Assembly: GCA_964581385.1 (NCBI GenBank)
Contig: CAZOOK010000014.1
Coordinates: 62,001 to 126,000, forward strand
DNA length: 64,000 nucleotides
Direction: 5' to 3'
Source: CAZOOK01 sp964581385
Lineage (GTDB): Bacteria; Pseudomonadota; Gammaproteobacteria; Nevskiales; Nevskiaceae
Position numbers and translations under genes: made by a program. The notes under the pieces were generated by a model. It did no database searches, had not been told where the DNA came from, and saw nothing but the letters and a program-made list of their open reading frames with translations. Below, piece after piece: positions 16,015 through 25,653 of the stretch. Position 1 is the stretch's first letter. Each line of letters begins with the position of its first letter.

Positions 16015-19000
16015 ATGGGAGCATCGCATCCGCATGTAGCCAACGGCCTGCACTGGCTGCGGCCTGAACTCGAACAGAGTCTGGCGCGCGCGCGCACGGG
16101 CCTCGAACAATACCTGGAAGCGCCCGGCGACAAGCAGCCGCTGCGCAACGCCCGCGACGAGCTGCACTTAGTGCGCGGCGCGGTGGCCATGATCGACTGC
16201 TTCGGCGCGCAGGTACTGACCGATCAGATGATGCAGTTGCTGAGCGGAATCATCGACGATCGGGTGACGCGGTCCGATGACGCGTTCGCCGCGCTGTCCG
16301 GCGCGACGCTGCTACTTTCGGATTACATCGACATGCTCGCTCTTGGTGGCGAGGATCGCGCTCTGGCGCTGCAGCCGATGATCAATGAACTGCGGCTCGC
16401 GAGCGGCCAACCGGTGATTCCGGAGGCCGATCTGTTTGCTTTGCAAATGCAGGCGCTCGCGGCAGCCGGCGCAGTTCCGGTCGCTGTGACCGCCACCACA
16501 GAGGATACGACCGCTGGCAAGGAAGCCGCGAAACGTGAGCTTTCGGCATTCCAGGTTCGCTTCCTGCAATGGTTCAAGGGTCAGAGCACGGTTGCGGCAG
16601 TGCAGCAGATCGCGGAAAGCACTTCGCGTCTGGCTGACGAAAGCGTGACGCCGGCGTTGCACGAGTTGTGGGCCGCTGCGGCCGCGCTGGCCGAGTCGAT
16701 GCCGACGGAAATGCTGGACTCTCTGGACGTCAAGCGTCTCTACGGGCGCGTCGGTACGCTACTGAAAGTGGCGGCGGAAAGCGGCGAAGCCGCCGCGGTC
16801 GCGCAGCTTGCGGGAATCACATATACCTTGCTGTTCCATCTCGGCAGATGCCCGATCCTGAGTCCGCGCGGACAGGTTCTCGCCGGGCAGTTGCGTCTTG
16901 CCGAATACTTGCCGTCGGCTGCTGCGCTTGAAGAAATCCGCGGGCGCCTGCGTGGGCCGAACACGGCGATTCTGGATCGCGTTTTCGAGGAAATCCGGCA
17001 CGACTTTACCCAGATCAAGGACAGCATCGATCTTGCGGTGCGCACCGGCGGCCGCGCGCAGACCAGCATGACCGCAATCGGCGAGCGCATGCAGCGCCTC
17101 GCCAATACGATCGGTATGCTCGGCCTGCAAGTGCCGCGGCAGGTGCTGACCAATCAGGTACGGGCGATGGAAACGCTCGATTCCAATACAGGATCCGCGG
17201 CGTGGATCGATCTGGCGACCGTGATCCTGCGTGTCGAGCACAGCCTCGAAGAAGCACTGTTCCGCAGTCACGGAGCGGGTGGCCAAGCGGAACGTAGCTA
17301 TGCGGAGATCGAAAAAGAGATTCCGCTCGCCCAGGATTTGCGCGAGAGCGTGCGCGCCCTGCTGCGTGAATCGTTCGTGGACATGGCATTGCTGAAGAGC
17401 GCGATCGATAACTACATCAAAGCCGGGGACATGAGCACCCTGGTGGAAGTTGCGCCGCTGTTGCGTGAAGTGGGCTCAGGTCTGGCGATTCTCGAGCGCG
17501 CGCGTGCGGCTAGTCTGGTCGGACAAATCGAAACTTACGTCCGCGGTGGCGCGATCGAAGCATTCCAGGGCAATCACGCCGAGGCAGAGCGGTTTGCCGA
17601 TGTGATCGCAAGCGTGGAAGTTTATTTCGAGGCGCTGCGCGACGATTTACCAGAGACCGATGCCATCCTTGACCGGATCGAGAACTTCATTGGTTGTCTG
17701 GAACTACGTGCGCCAGACCGCGTCGAAGCAGAACTTGAAGCTCAGGAAATCCAGGAAGCCCGCGAAAGTCAGGCGGCCCTCGACGCGGCTGCCACCGCGG
17801 ACGGTTCAGCAGAGTCCGCCGAGAGCCCCGCTGCGCGGGCTCCGGCCGAGCCGGCTGCGGCGGCATCGACGGAATCCGCTATCGATCCGGAAATCCGCGA
17901 CATCTTCATCGAAGAGGCGGGCGAAGTCCTAGGCGATCTGCAGAGTCGTTTGCCGGAGTACCTGAGCACCCCGGGTGACATGTCGTCGCTGCGCGAGATC
18001 CGCCGTGCGTTCCACACGCTCAAGGGCAGCGGTCGCATGGTCGGGGCGACCGGTATCGGCGAGTTGTGTTGGTCCGTCGAGAGCATGCTCAACAAGTGCC
18101 TCGAGGGCGCGTTGGCGGTTCGCCAGCCGGTCCTTGAAGGCTTGCAGGAAGCGGTCGCGTTACTGCCGCGCCTCATCGAAGAATTTCGCGAGGGCACCAC
18201 GACGGCGTTGCCGCCAGAGGCGACTGCGCTGGTGCACCGCGTCGAAGCCGTTGGGCGCAATGCGGTCGATGTCGACATGCTCGCCGTGTTCCGCGAGGAC
18301 ACGCGTGAACGCCTCGCTTCGATCGGGCGCTGGCTCGAGGCACAGAATCCGCAGCAGGCACGGTTCCCCGTAGCCGGCGAATTGGTGCGCGCGTTCCATA
18401 CGTTGCGAGGGGCGGCCGCGATCGTTGATGCCGCGGCGGTCGCGGCAGTGTCAGGGGCGATCGAAGGCTATCTCAACGCGCTGCTGCAGGCCGAACAGCC
18501 ACTGCCGCTCGATGCGCTGGCGCTGCTCGCCGATGTAGTCATCACTCTACGCAGCTGGGTTGATACCTTCTCTACGCCGGACGCAGTGCGTACCGACATT
18601 GCACCATGGTTGCAGCGTGTTGACAGCCTGCAGGCGCGTATTGGCAGTGTCGCGGGCACTCGACAGTCGGCGGTCGAAACCTACACTTTTGAAGCGCTCG
18701 ATGAAGTCGAGCGTGTCGAAAAGCTGGTCACGCAATGGGCTGCTCGGCGTGGGGCGCGTCCGGCTGACATCGGCGGCGCACTCGACGCGCTCGCGGTTTC
18801 AGCGGCACGCACCGGTGATAGCGCTACGGCGCGCATTGCGTTGGCACTGTCGCAGCGGACCGCGAGTCCGCCAACCGAGCCGGACGATGCCTACTTCGAT
18901 CTCGCGCGCAGAGTTGTCGAGAGCCTTTACCAGTTCCTCGATTCGTACCGTGCGGGAACGCCGATTTCACCGGAGGCCACACTTTCCGACATTATGATGT

Positions 19001-22000
19001 TGCCGGTGGCGCCGGCACCCAGCGCGGATGAGGAATTGCTGCAGATATTCCGCGAGGAAGCGAATGACCTCCTCGGCGAGATCGATCAGGCGTTCGCTGG
19101 CTGGCGTGAGGCGCCGGCCAACGTCGGTGCCGCCGATACCGTGCGGCGTGTGCTGCACACCATGAAGGGCAGCGCTCGCATGGCGGGTGCGCTCTCAGTC
19201 GGCGAAGTTAGTCAGCGGCTCGAGCAACTGGTGAAGAGTTTGCGGCAGGAGGCCGGTTTTGGCGAGGGCATGCGCGTGCTCGAAATCGGGCTGAGCGCCC
19301 TGCGCGGAATGATCGGTGAACTTGATCGCGGAATCATGCCCGACGCCTCAGCTGCGCTTGCGGCCATCGACGCGGCGAGCGCGCGGATCACTGCAGACGC
19401 TCCGGCGCTATCCGCGCCCGTGCCGCCGCCGGAACAAATCATCGAGCCGATCGGGCAACCTGAGCCGACGCCCGTTGAATCTTCCTTCATCGAACCGATC
19501 GCGTCGGAGTTTGCGAGCGAATCATTCCCTATTGACGCCGCGATGTCAGAACCGGAGCCGCCGTTATCGGTATCCGCGCCGGAAACACTCGAATTTAGCG
19601 CGGCTGAGGTGCAGTGGAACGTTGAAATTCCGCCGCCCGTGTCCGTTGAAACGCCGATTGAGCTTTCGCTCGATGCGCTGCCACCCAGCGAGATGGAAGC
19701 GATAGCGATGGCCCTCGCCGAAATCTCACTTTCGGCGAGCGAGCCCCCATCTTCGCCGTACACGCCGATCGAAGACGTATTCGCGGACGTATTCGCGCCG
19801 GCCGGTTTGGCGGAGGAGCCGGCTGTGCCGCCGCCGGCGGAGATCGTTACTCCGGTCCCGCCTCCCGAGGCTGAACCGTTTAGCACTGAAACCATCGCTG
19901 AGCCCGGTTTTGAATACGGTGAGGGCTTGGACGTCATTCCGCCCGCTATCTCCGAGCTGGATCTCACGACTCCCGTCGAGCCTCTAGCTAGCGATATGCT
20001 CGCAGAACCCGAGATCGAGGCGCCGTCTGCGGATGTCGATACGCAGCCTAAATCTGCGCCGGCGCCTGTGCAGGCCGTGCCGATCGAGGATGAACTGGTC
20101 GCGATTTTCGCGGCGGAAGCCGCGGAATTGCTCGAGGTGCTCGAAGCTTCGGTCGACGCATGGGCGAGCACGGATGATGGCAGCGCCTACGCAGACATCC
20201 AGCGTACGCTGCATACGCTGAAAGGCGGAGCACGCATGGCCGGCATCAATGTCATGGGCGAAGCCGCCCATGACATGGAAACGCACGTCAACGCCATTGT
20301 CGAGCGTGGCGAATATCCGAGTCCGGACATTTTCCGGGGCTTGCGTTCGGAAGTGGAGCAGATGCAGGCGATGCATGATCGTCTCATGCGCGGCGAGCCC
20401 GTCGCCGCGTCCGCATCCGCCGCGCCGGCGCACGAGCGCATCGCGCCGCCAGCAGAAGCCGCGTACGCACCGGCCGAGCAGTCCGAGCAGGCATGGGGTA
20501 CTCCTGCCGAAACCAGGGCTGCACCGCGCGAGATTCCGGCGTTTTCCGAAGCCGAGTCCGAGCTGCTGTGGAATCCGCAGTTATTCTGGAAGCCGGACGA
20601 AGAGCTTGGCGGCGGGCTGGCGCGGCGCGAAATGGCGCGCGTGCCGGTGGAGACGCTCGACTCGATGTTGAATCAGGCCGGCGAGATCAGCATTTATCGC
20701 TCGCGTCTGGAGCAGCAGAACGCAGCGCTGCGTGCGCAGATCAACGAAATGTCGCATACGGTCGTGCGTATCCGCGAACAGCTGCGACAAATGGATATCG
20801 AGACTGACGCGCAGATCGCCGCGCGCGGTCTCACCGCCTCCGCCGCCACCAGTGCCGATCGCTATGCGCAGGATTTCGATCCGCTCGAAATGGATCGCTA
20901 CTCGCGCATGCAGGAATTGTCTCGCGCGCTGGCGGAATCGATCAGCGACCTTGCATCGTTGCGCGAATCGATGGATGACGTCGTTGCCGATGCCGATGCT
21001 TTGTTGCAGCAGCAGGGCCGTATTGGCTCCCAGGTCCAGCAAGGTCTGATGGGCACGCTGATGGTGCCATTTTCCAGACAGGCGCCGCGTTTGCAGCGCG
21101 TGGTGCGGCAGACGGCGGCGGAGAATCGCAAGCACGCCGACATCGTGTTCGAGGGTGGCGAAGCGGAACTTGATCGCAACGTGCTGGAACGCATGACCGC
21201 ACCGCTGGAGCATTTGCTGCGCAACTCGGTGGTGCATGGCATCGAGAGTCCGGAAGTGCGCGCCGAGCGCGGCAAGCCGGTAGCCGGCGAGATCCGCGTC
21301 GAACTCAAGCGCGAAGGTACCCAGCTGCTCGTTGAAGTATCCGACGACGGTGCCGGTCTCGATTACGGTGCAATCCGCACCAAGGCGATCGAACGCGGCC
21401 TGATGCCTCACGATGCGCCACTATCTGACGCCGACGTGGCGCGGTTCATTTTCGAGCCCGGTTTCTCGACTGCGCGCGAACTGACGCAGGACGCCGGACG
21501 CGGCATTGGCATGGACGTGGTCGCCTCCGAAGTGAAGCAGCTTAGCGGCACGATGGAGCTGGCCTCGGAACCTGAACGCGGCACGCGCTTCCTGATCCGT
21601 CTGCCGTTAACGCTGGCCGTGAGCCAGGCGCTGCTGGTCGGCGTCGGTCCCGAAGTCTATGCGCTGCCACTGCCGACAATCGAAGGTATCGCGCGCGTGC
21701 CGCGCGCCGAGACCGACGCGCTGCTGGCCGAAAATGCACCGCCATTCCTGTATGGCGGACAGTCGTATTCGATGCTGTATCTCGGCGACCTCATCGACCA
21801 CTCGCGACAGTTCGCGGCGGACGTGCGCAACTTCACCGTAATTCTGATGCGTGTCAGCGAAGGTCTCGGTGCCGGTGAGCGCCGCGTCGCCGTGGTCATC
21901 GATCAGCTGATCGGCAATCGTGAAGTGGTATCCAAGGCCGTCGGTCCGCAGCTCAGCTCGGTGCCGGGCGTAGCCGGCGCAACGATCTTGCCGGATGGCC

Positions 22001-22494
22001 GCGTCGTATTCATTCTCGACGTGCCAGCGTTGGTATCCGAGCGCGCCCGTCGCGCATTGCTCGCGGAAGCCGCGGCCGTTGCCGCAGCCGTAGTGGTGCC
22101 GACGCAGACTGCGGCCGATATACGCGACATGATCATGGTCGTCGATGACTCGGTGACCATGCGCCGCGTTGCCGAGCGTCTGCTTGAACGCAACGGTTAC
22201 CGCGTCGTCACCGCCAAGGATGGTCTCGACGCGATGGCGTTGCTGCAAACCGAATTGCCGACAGTCATCCTGCTCGACATCGAAATGCCGCGCGCCGACG
22301 GTTTCGAAGTGGCGACGTTCGTGCGCAATACGCCCCGGCTGCGCGATGTGCCGATCATCATGATCACATCGCGCTCCGGCGAAAAGCATCGTGAGCGCGC
22401 TCGCAGCCTCGGCGTCAACCGCTATCTGATCAAGCCGTATCAGGAAGATCAGCTGCTGGCTGAGGTGAAGGCGATGCGAGCCGGAGTCCAATAA
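16015..22494 (+). CDS. chpA: ChpA, multi-phosphotransfer hybrid chemotaxis histidine kinase
   Basis: 2159 residues, the size of Pseudomonas ChpA. The ATG at 16015 is preferred over the GTG at 15991 because a GGAG-rich leader precedes it. An N-terminal FimL/Hpt-like helical region is followed by histidine phosphotransfer domains with phospho-acceptor motifs at H667 (HTLKGSGRM), H795 (HTLRGAAAI, degenerate), H1048 (HTMKGSARM) and H1400 (HTLKGGARM). Long proline/glutamate-rich linkers join them. Then come the dimerisation helices, a CheA ATPase (LEHLLRNSVVHGIESPE, SDDGAGLDY, AGRGIGMDVV), a CheW-like domain and a C-terminal receiver (D2044/D2045, phospho-acceptor D2088). It phosphorylates PilG and PilH to control twitching and surface responses. 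Confidence 0.95.
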   Translation: MGASHPHVANGLHWLRPELEQSLARARTGLEQYLEAPGDKQPLRNARDELHLVRGAVAMIDCFGAQVLTDQMMQLLSGIIDDRVTRSDDAFAALSGATLLLSDYIDMLALGGEDRALALQPMINELRLASGQPVIPEADLFALQMQALAAAGAVPVAVTATTEDTTAGKEAAKRELSAFQVRFLQWFKGQSTVAAVQQIAESTSRLADESVTPALHELWAAAAALAESMPTEMLDSLDVKRLYGRVGTLLKVAAESGEAAAVAQLAGITYTLLFHLGRCPILSPRGQVLAGQLRLAEYLPSAAALEEIRGRLRGPNTAILDRVFEEIRHDFTQIKDSIDLAVRTGGRAQTSMTAIGERMQRLANTIGMLGLQVPRQVLTNQVRAMETLDSNTGSAAWIDLATVILRVEHSLEEALFRSHGAGGQAERSYAEIEKEIPLAQDLRESVRALLRESFVDMALLKSAIDNYIKAGDMSTLVEVAPLLREVGSGLAILERARAASLVGQIETYVRGGAIEAFQGNHAEAERFADVIASVEVYFEALRDDLPETDAILDRIENFIGCLELRAPDRVEAELEAQEIQEARESQAALDAAATADGSAESAESPAARAPAEPAAAASTESAIDPEIRDIFIEEAGEVLGDLQSRLPEYLSTPGDMSSLREIRRAFHTLKGSGRMVGATGIGELCWSVESMLNKCLEGALAVRQPVLEGLQEAVALLPRLIEEFREGTTTALPPEATALVHRVEAVGRNAVDVDMLAVFREDTRERLASIGRWLEAQNPQQARFPVAGELVRAFHTLRGAAAIVDAAAVAAVSGAIEGYLNALLQAEQPLPLDALALLADVVITLRSWVDTFSTPDAVRTDIAPWLQRVDSLQARIGSVAGTRQSAVETYTFEALDEVERVEKLVTQWAARRGARPADIGGALDALAVSAARTGDSATARIALALSQRTASPPTEPDDAYFDLARRVVESLYQFLDSYRAGTPISPEATLSDIMMLPVAPAPSADEELLQIFREEANDLLGEIDQAFAGWREAPANVGAADTVRRVLHTMKGSARMAGALSVGEVSQRLEQLVKSLRQEAGFGEGMRVLEIGLSALRGMIGELDRGIMPDASAALAAIDAASARITADAPALSAPVPPPEQIIEPIGQPEPTPVESSFIEPIASEFASESFPIDAAMSEPEPPLSVSAPETLEFSAAEVQWNVEIPPPVSVETPIELSLDALPPSEMEAIAMALAEISLSASEPPSSPYTPIEDVFADVFAPAGLAEEPAVPPPAEIVTPVPPPEAEPFSTETIAEPGFEYGEGLDVIPPAISELDLTTPVEPLASDMLAEPEIEAPSADVDTQPKSAPAPVQAVPIEDELVAIFAAEAAELLEVLEASVDAWASTDDGSAYADIQRTLHTLKGGARMAGINVMGEAAHDMETHVNAIVERGEYPSPDIFRGLRSEVEQMQAMHDRLMRGEPVAASASAAPAHERIAPPAEAAYAPAEQSEQAWGTPAETRAAPREIPAFSEAESELLWNPQLFWKPDEELGGGLARREMARVPVETLDSMLNQAGEISIYRSRLEQQNAALRAQINEMSHTVVRIREQLRQMDIETDAQIAARGLTASAATSADRYAQDFDPLEMDRYSRMQELSRALAESISDLASLRESMDDVVADADALLQQQGRIGSQVQQGLMGTLMVPFSRQAPRLQRVVRQTAAENRKHADIVFEGGEAELDRNVLERMTAPLEHLLRNSVVHGIESPEVRAERGKPVAGEIRVELKREGTQLLVEVSDDGAGLDYGAIRTKAIERGLMPHDAPLSDADVARFIFEPGFSTARELTQDAGRGIGMDVVASEVKQLSGTMELASEPERGTRFLIRLPLTLAVSQALLVGVGPEVYALPLPTIEGIARVPRAETDALLAENAPPFLYGGQSYSMLYLGDLIDHSRQFAADVRNFTVILMRVSEGLGAGERRVAVVIDQLIGNREVVSKAVGPQLSSVPGVAGATILPDGRVVFILDVPALVSERARRALLAEAAAVAAAVVVPTQTAADIRDMIMVVDDSVTMRRVAERLLERNGYRVVTAKDGLDAMALLQTELPTVILLDIEMPRADGFEVATFVRNTPRLRDVPIIMITSRSGEKHRERARSLGVNRYLIKPYQEDQLLAEVKAMRAGVQ

Positions 22495-22980
22495 ATGAGC
22501 GCGACCATCGAAAGGCCCGATCAGATCTATGCGGCGTTGGCTGCCATTTCCGGCGATATCCTGCTGCTGCCGAATCTGGCGGTCGCGGAAGTGCTGCCGC
22601 GCGAGCCGCTGGAAACGTTCGACAACGCTCCGGACTGGTTCGCCGGCATGTTGATGTGGCACGGACGCCGCGTTCCCATCATCAGCTTCGAAAAACTCAA
22701 CGGCAATCTCGCGTCGCTGCAGCCTAACCGGCGCGCGCGCATGCTGGTCGTTTACGCTACCGGCAACCGCATCCAATCGGGCATGTTCGGGATGCTGACT
22801 GAGGGTTATCCGCATCTGGTTACGCTAAATCGCAACGCCGTGCGCCCTGAACCATTGCGCGGAAGCGACAGGCCCGAGCTGGTCGCGGCGCGCGCGCGAG
22901 TAGCCAGTCAGGTGCCGGCGATTCCAAATTTCGAATGTATTGAAGCGGAAGTCGCGACAGTAATGCAGCGACTGAACTGA
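22495..22980 (+). CDS. chpC: Second CheW-like adaptor (ChpC-like)
   Basis: 161 residues immediately after the chpA stop. It has a divergent CheW fold: ISGDILLLPNLAVAEVLPREPLE, then FAGMLMWHGRRVPIISFEKLNG and RARMLVVYATGNRIQSGMFGML. Position and fold correspond to Pseudomonas ChpC, which links other receptors to ChpA. No chpB methylesterase or pilK methyltransferase gene lies between chpA and this gene, unlike Pseudomonas. Confidence 0.82.
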   Translation: MSATIERPDQIYAALAAISGDILLLPNLAVAEVLPREPLETFDNAPDWFAGMLMWHGRRVPIISFEKLNGNLASLQPNRRARMLVVYATGNRIQSGMFGMLTEGYPHLVTLNRNAVRPEPLRGSDRPELVAARARVASQVPAIPNFECIEAEVATVMQRLN

Positions 22981-23009
22981 ACGCGTCGCGCCTTCGCGGC
23001 GCGCGCGTT
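22980..23009 (+). terminator. GC-rich hairpin after chpC
   Basis: A 12-bp inverted repeat with one bulged base (22980-22992 against 22998-23009) begins at the chpC stop codon. No T-tract follows, so termination strength is uncertain. Confidence 0.4.
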
Positions 23010-23161
23010 ATGCGCTTTGGTCTCTTGTTGGATCGGGCCTTCCAGCGCCGACGCAGGGCAGCATCGCCCGAAGCCGTAGCAGATCATTCCACGTCTCACA
23101 GGCTGCTGGTATCGCGCTTTCGTGCGCGTCAAAATGCTTGATGACTCGATATCCGCACCGA

Positions 23162-24622
23162 ATGGAAATGCACAGGCTCAGCGGTTTGGATGCCATCTTC
23201 CTGAACATGGAGACCGACGCGGCGCCGACCCATGTCGCCGGGTTGTTGATTCTGGATCCAAGAGGCGCACCAGCATTTGGCTTCGAAGCGGTCCGTGAGA
23301 CGATTCTGCGACGCCTGCATTTGATTCCCGCCTTTCGGCGCCGGCTGGTGGTGCCGCCGCTGAATCTGATCCGTCCGTACTGGGTCGATGATCCGGATTT
23401 TTCGATCATGCGTCACGTGCGGCGCACCGTCGTTGCCCAACCGGGATCGGACCACGAACTCGCCGAACTGGTTGCGCGGTTGATCGAGAAGCGTTTGGAT
23501 CGCAGTCGGCCGTTGTGGCAGGTGCATTACATTGAAGGGTTGGCAAAGGGTTACGTCGCCTGCCTTGCCAAGGTACATCACGCCTGCATCGACGGCGTAT
23601 CCGGAGCGGAGCTGCTCGCCAAGGTTCTCGACCTGACCCCGAACGCCGTCGATCCACCGCCTCCGGCACGCAGTTGGATGCCGGAGCAGATCCCATCTTC
23701 GCTTGCCCTTGGTCTGGCGACGGTGCAGAGCTTGATTGCGGCGCCCCGCGAGCTGTCTCAGCTGCTCCGCGAGACGCGGCGTACGCTGCTTTCGCGCAAG
23801 GCGCAGATCGCGGCCGGGACGATCGAAAGCAGGACGTCGGTCGCTGACGGCACCGGCATGCGCGAGATCACTCCGCGTATGCGTTTCAATACCACGATCA
23901 CCGCCGACCGGGTGTATTCGTTTGGATCACTGCCGCTGGAAGCCATCAAGAGGGTCAAGAACGCCTTCCGGGTTAGCGTCAACGATGTCATCGTGACGAT
24001 CTGCTCGGAGGCTCTGCGGCGCTATCTCAAATACCATCGGGACCTGCCGGATCTACCGTTGATCGCCGCAGTGCCTGTTTCCATTCGTAAAAAAAGCGAA
24101 TATGGTGAAGGCGGAAATCGTCTGATCTTGGTGCGTGTGAATCTCGGCACCAATATCATCGACCCCGTGGAAAGGATGCGTGCGATCAGCCGTCGCATGG
24201 GACGTGTCAAACAAATGCGCCAGGAACTGCCGACCAACCTCATGATGAGATGGATGAACACCCCGGCACCGGCGTTGTTTCACCACGCGGCCCGGCTCTA
24301 CGAATCACTAAACATCCAGGACTACTTCAGTCCCCCGTTCAACCTCATCATTTCCAACGTAACCGGTCCGCGCCGGCCGCTCTACTTCGCCGGTGCGAAA
24401 GTTGTGGGATTTCACCCTGTAAGCATCGCTTATCACGGCGTTGCGTTTAATATCACGCTGTTCGCTTATTGCGACCAGCTGGACATCGGTTTGACCGCTC
24501 ATCGGCAGACGATGCCGGATATCGACCGGTTTTTACGTTATATGCAGAGAGGATTGAGCGATCTTGAACGGCGTGCGGCCGGCGTTGGCCGCGAGCAGGA
24601 GGAGGCACTTGTGCCTGATTAA
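23162..24622 (+). CDS. Wax ester synthase/diacylglycerol acyltransferase (WS/DGAT)
   Basis: 486 residues from the ATG that gives the family N-terminus (MEMHRLSGLDAIFLNMET); upstream in-frame starts at 23138 and 23141 are possible. The acyltransferase motif HHxxxDG is present as VHHACIDGVSG, and the family C-terminal block NLIISNVTGPRRPLYFAGA as well as PVSIRKKSEYGEGGNRL and the N-terminal PLWQVHYIEG follow in order. The enzyme transfers acyl-CoA to long-chain alcohols or diacylglycerol, forming storage wax esters or triacylglycerol at the inner membrane. A LuxR-type regulator gene follows after 22 bases. Confidence 0.93.
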   Translation: MEMHRLSGLDAIFLNMETDAAPTHVAGLLILDPRGAPAFGFEAVRETILRRLHLIPAFRRRLVVPPLNLIRPYWVDDPDFSIMRHVRRTVVAQPGSDHELAELVARLIEKRLDRSRPLWQVHYIEGLAKGYVACLAKVHHACIDGVSGAELLAKVLDLTPNAVDPPPPARSWMPEQIPSSLALGLATVQSLIAAPRELSQLLRETRRTLLSRKAQIAAGTIESRTSVADGTGMREITPRMRFNTTITADRVYSFGSLPLEAIKRVKNAFRVSVNDVIVTICSEALRRYLKYHRDLPDLPLIAAVPVSIRKKSEYGEGGNRLILVRVNLGTNIIDPVERMRAISRRMGRVKQMRQELPTNLMMRWMNTPAPALFHHAARLYESLNIQDYFSPPFNLIISNVTGPRRPLYFAGAKVVGFHPVSIAYHGVAFNITLFAYCDQLDIGLTAHRQTMPDIDRFLRYMQRGLSDLERRAAGVGREQEEALVPD

Positions 24623-24644
24623 AGCTTGGGGAGAATGTTGATCC

Positions 24645-25622
24645 ATGTCGACACAGCAACCGAGCAGCAATAGCAGCGTAGCAGCGGGTATCGATGAACT
24701 CGATCTTCTCGTTGCGGATTTATATCGCCTGGCAACTGAACGCGATATCGAGGAATTCCGCGCCCAGGCATTGAGCCGCTTGCAGCGCACGTTCGCGCTC
24801 GATGCCGTCGCGTGGTGGTGGCGCGGTGTCCGCGGTGGCACGGGCGAACTGACCCAGATGCCGCGCGTATTCCTGAGCCCCGAGGAATTGCACGCCGCGG
24901 TCGCAAATTTCCCGCTCCAGACGTGCGTCGCGCAGGCCGATGCCCGACTCGGCGGCTGGCTGTTTCAGGTACAGCATCTGAACGGGCGCTTGGTGAGTAC
25001 CCTGCTGCTGCGTTTTCCGCAAGGCGCCCAACTGCCCGAAAGCACATCGCTGCGGCGGCTGTGCTTGCACCTCGTGGAGGCGGCAGGCATCGCATTGGGT
25101 TTCGATATTCGCCGCGACGAATGGCTTGATTCCATGGGTCGGTCCAGCCGCGGCTCGGCTGCACTGGTCGATGCCGACGGTACGATCTTCTCGGCGAGCA
25201 AGCGTTTCTTCGAGCTTCTCGGCGGTGCCGGACGGCGCACCGACGCACTACCGTTTCCATTGCCCGAGGTGATTCTGTCCGGCGTCGAGCGGAGTTTCCG
25301 GCGTGGCGATTTCCATTGCCGAGTGTCGCGCATCGGTCAACTTTATCTGCTGCACGCGCGCAAACCGCTGGCGCTGGACGCGTTGTCGCCGCGCGAGCAG
25401 GAAATTGCGCGGGCACTTGGCAATGGCAAGACTTTCAAGTCAGTTGCCCGCCAGTACGGCATTGCTGTTTCCACGGTGGCCAATCACGCCTCGCGTATTT
25501 ACCGCAAGCTAGCCATCTATCGACGTGAGGAATTGATCGCGCTGCTGCGGACGCCGCAGAGTCAAACCGGTACTGCTGCCTTGCCGGTGGAACCGACGCC
25601 GCGGCTCAAGCAGCGCGCCTGA
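24645..25622 (+). CDS. LuxR-type transcriptional regulator
   Basis: 325 residues. The C-terminal 65 residues form a LuxR helix-turn-helix: LSPREQEIARALGNGKTFKS, then VARQYGIAVSTVANHASRIYRKL. The N-terminal 250 residues have no receiver aspartate pattern and look like a GAF/PAS-type sensory region (SSRGSAALVDADGTIFSASKRFFELLG resembles a PAS core). The ligand is unknown. GGGGAG lies about ten bases before the ATG. Close linkage to the wax ester synthase gene suggests co-transcription, so it may tie storage lipid synthesis to a signal; this is inference. Confidence 0.8.
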   Translation: MSTQQPSSNSSVAAGIDELDLLVADLYRLATERDIEEFRAQALSRLQRTFALDAVAWWWRGVRGGTGELTQMPRVFLSPEELHAAVANFPLQTCVAQADARLGGWLFQVQHLNGRLVSTLLLRFPQGAQLPESTSLRRLCLHLVEAAGIALGFDIRRDEWLDSMGRSSRGSAALVDADGTIFSASKRFFELLGGAGRRTDALPFPLPEVILSGVERSFRRGDFHCRVSRIGQLYLLHARKPLALDALSPREQEIARALGNGKTFKSVARQYGIAVSTVANHASRIYRKLAIYRREELIALLRTPQSQTGTAALPVEPTPRLKQRA

Positions 25623-25653
25623 CGCTGACCGGCCCGCTATTGCGCGGGGCTCC

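Noticed and set aside
19212..20171. A Ser/Ala/Gly-rich minus-strand frame opposite the ChpA linker
   Set aside because: It reflects the repetitive Glu/Pro/Ser codons of the linker on the other strand.
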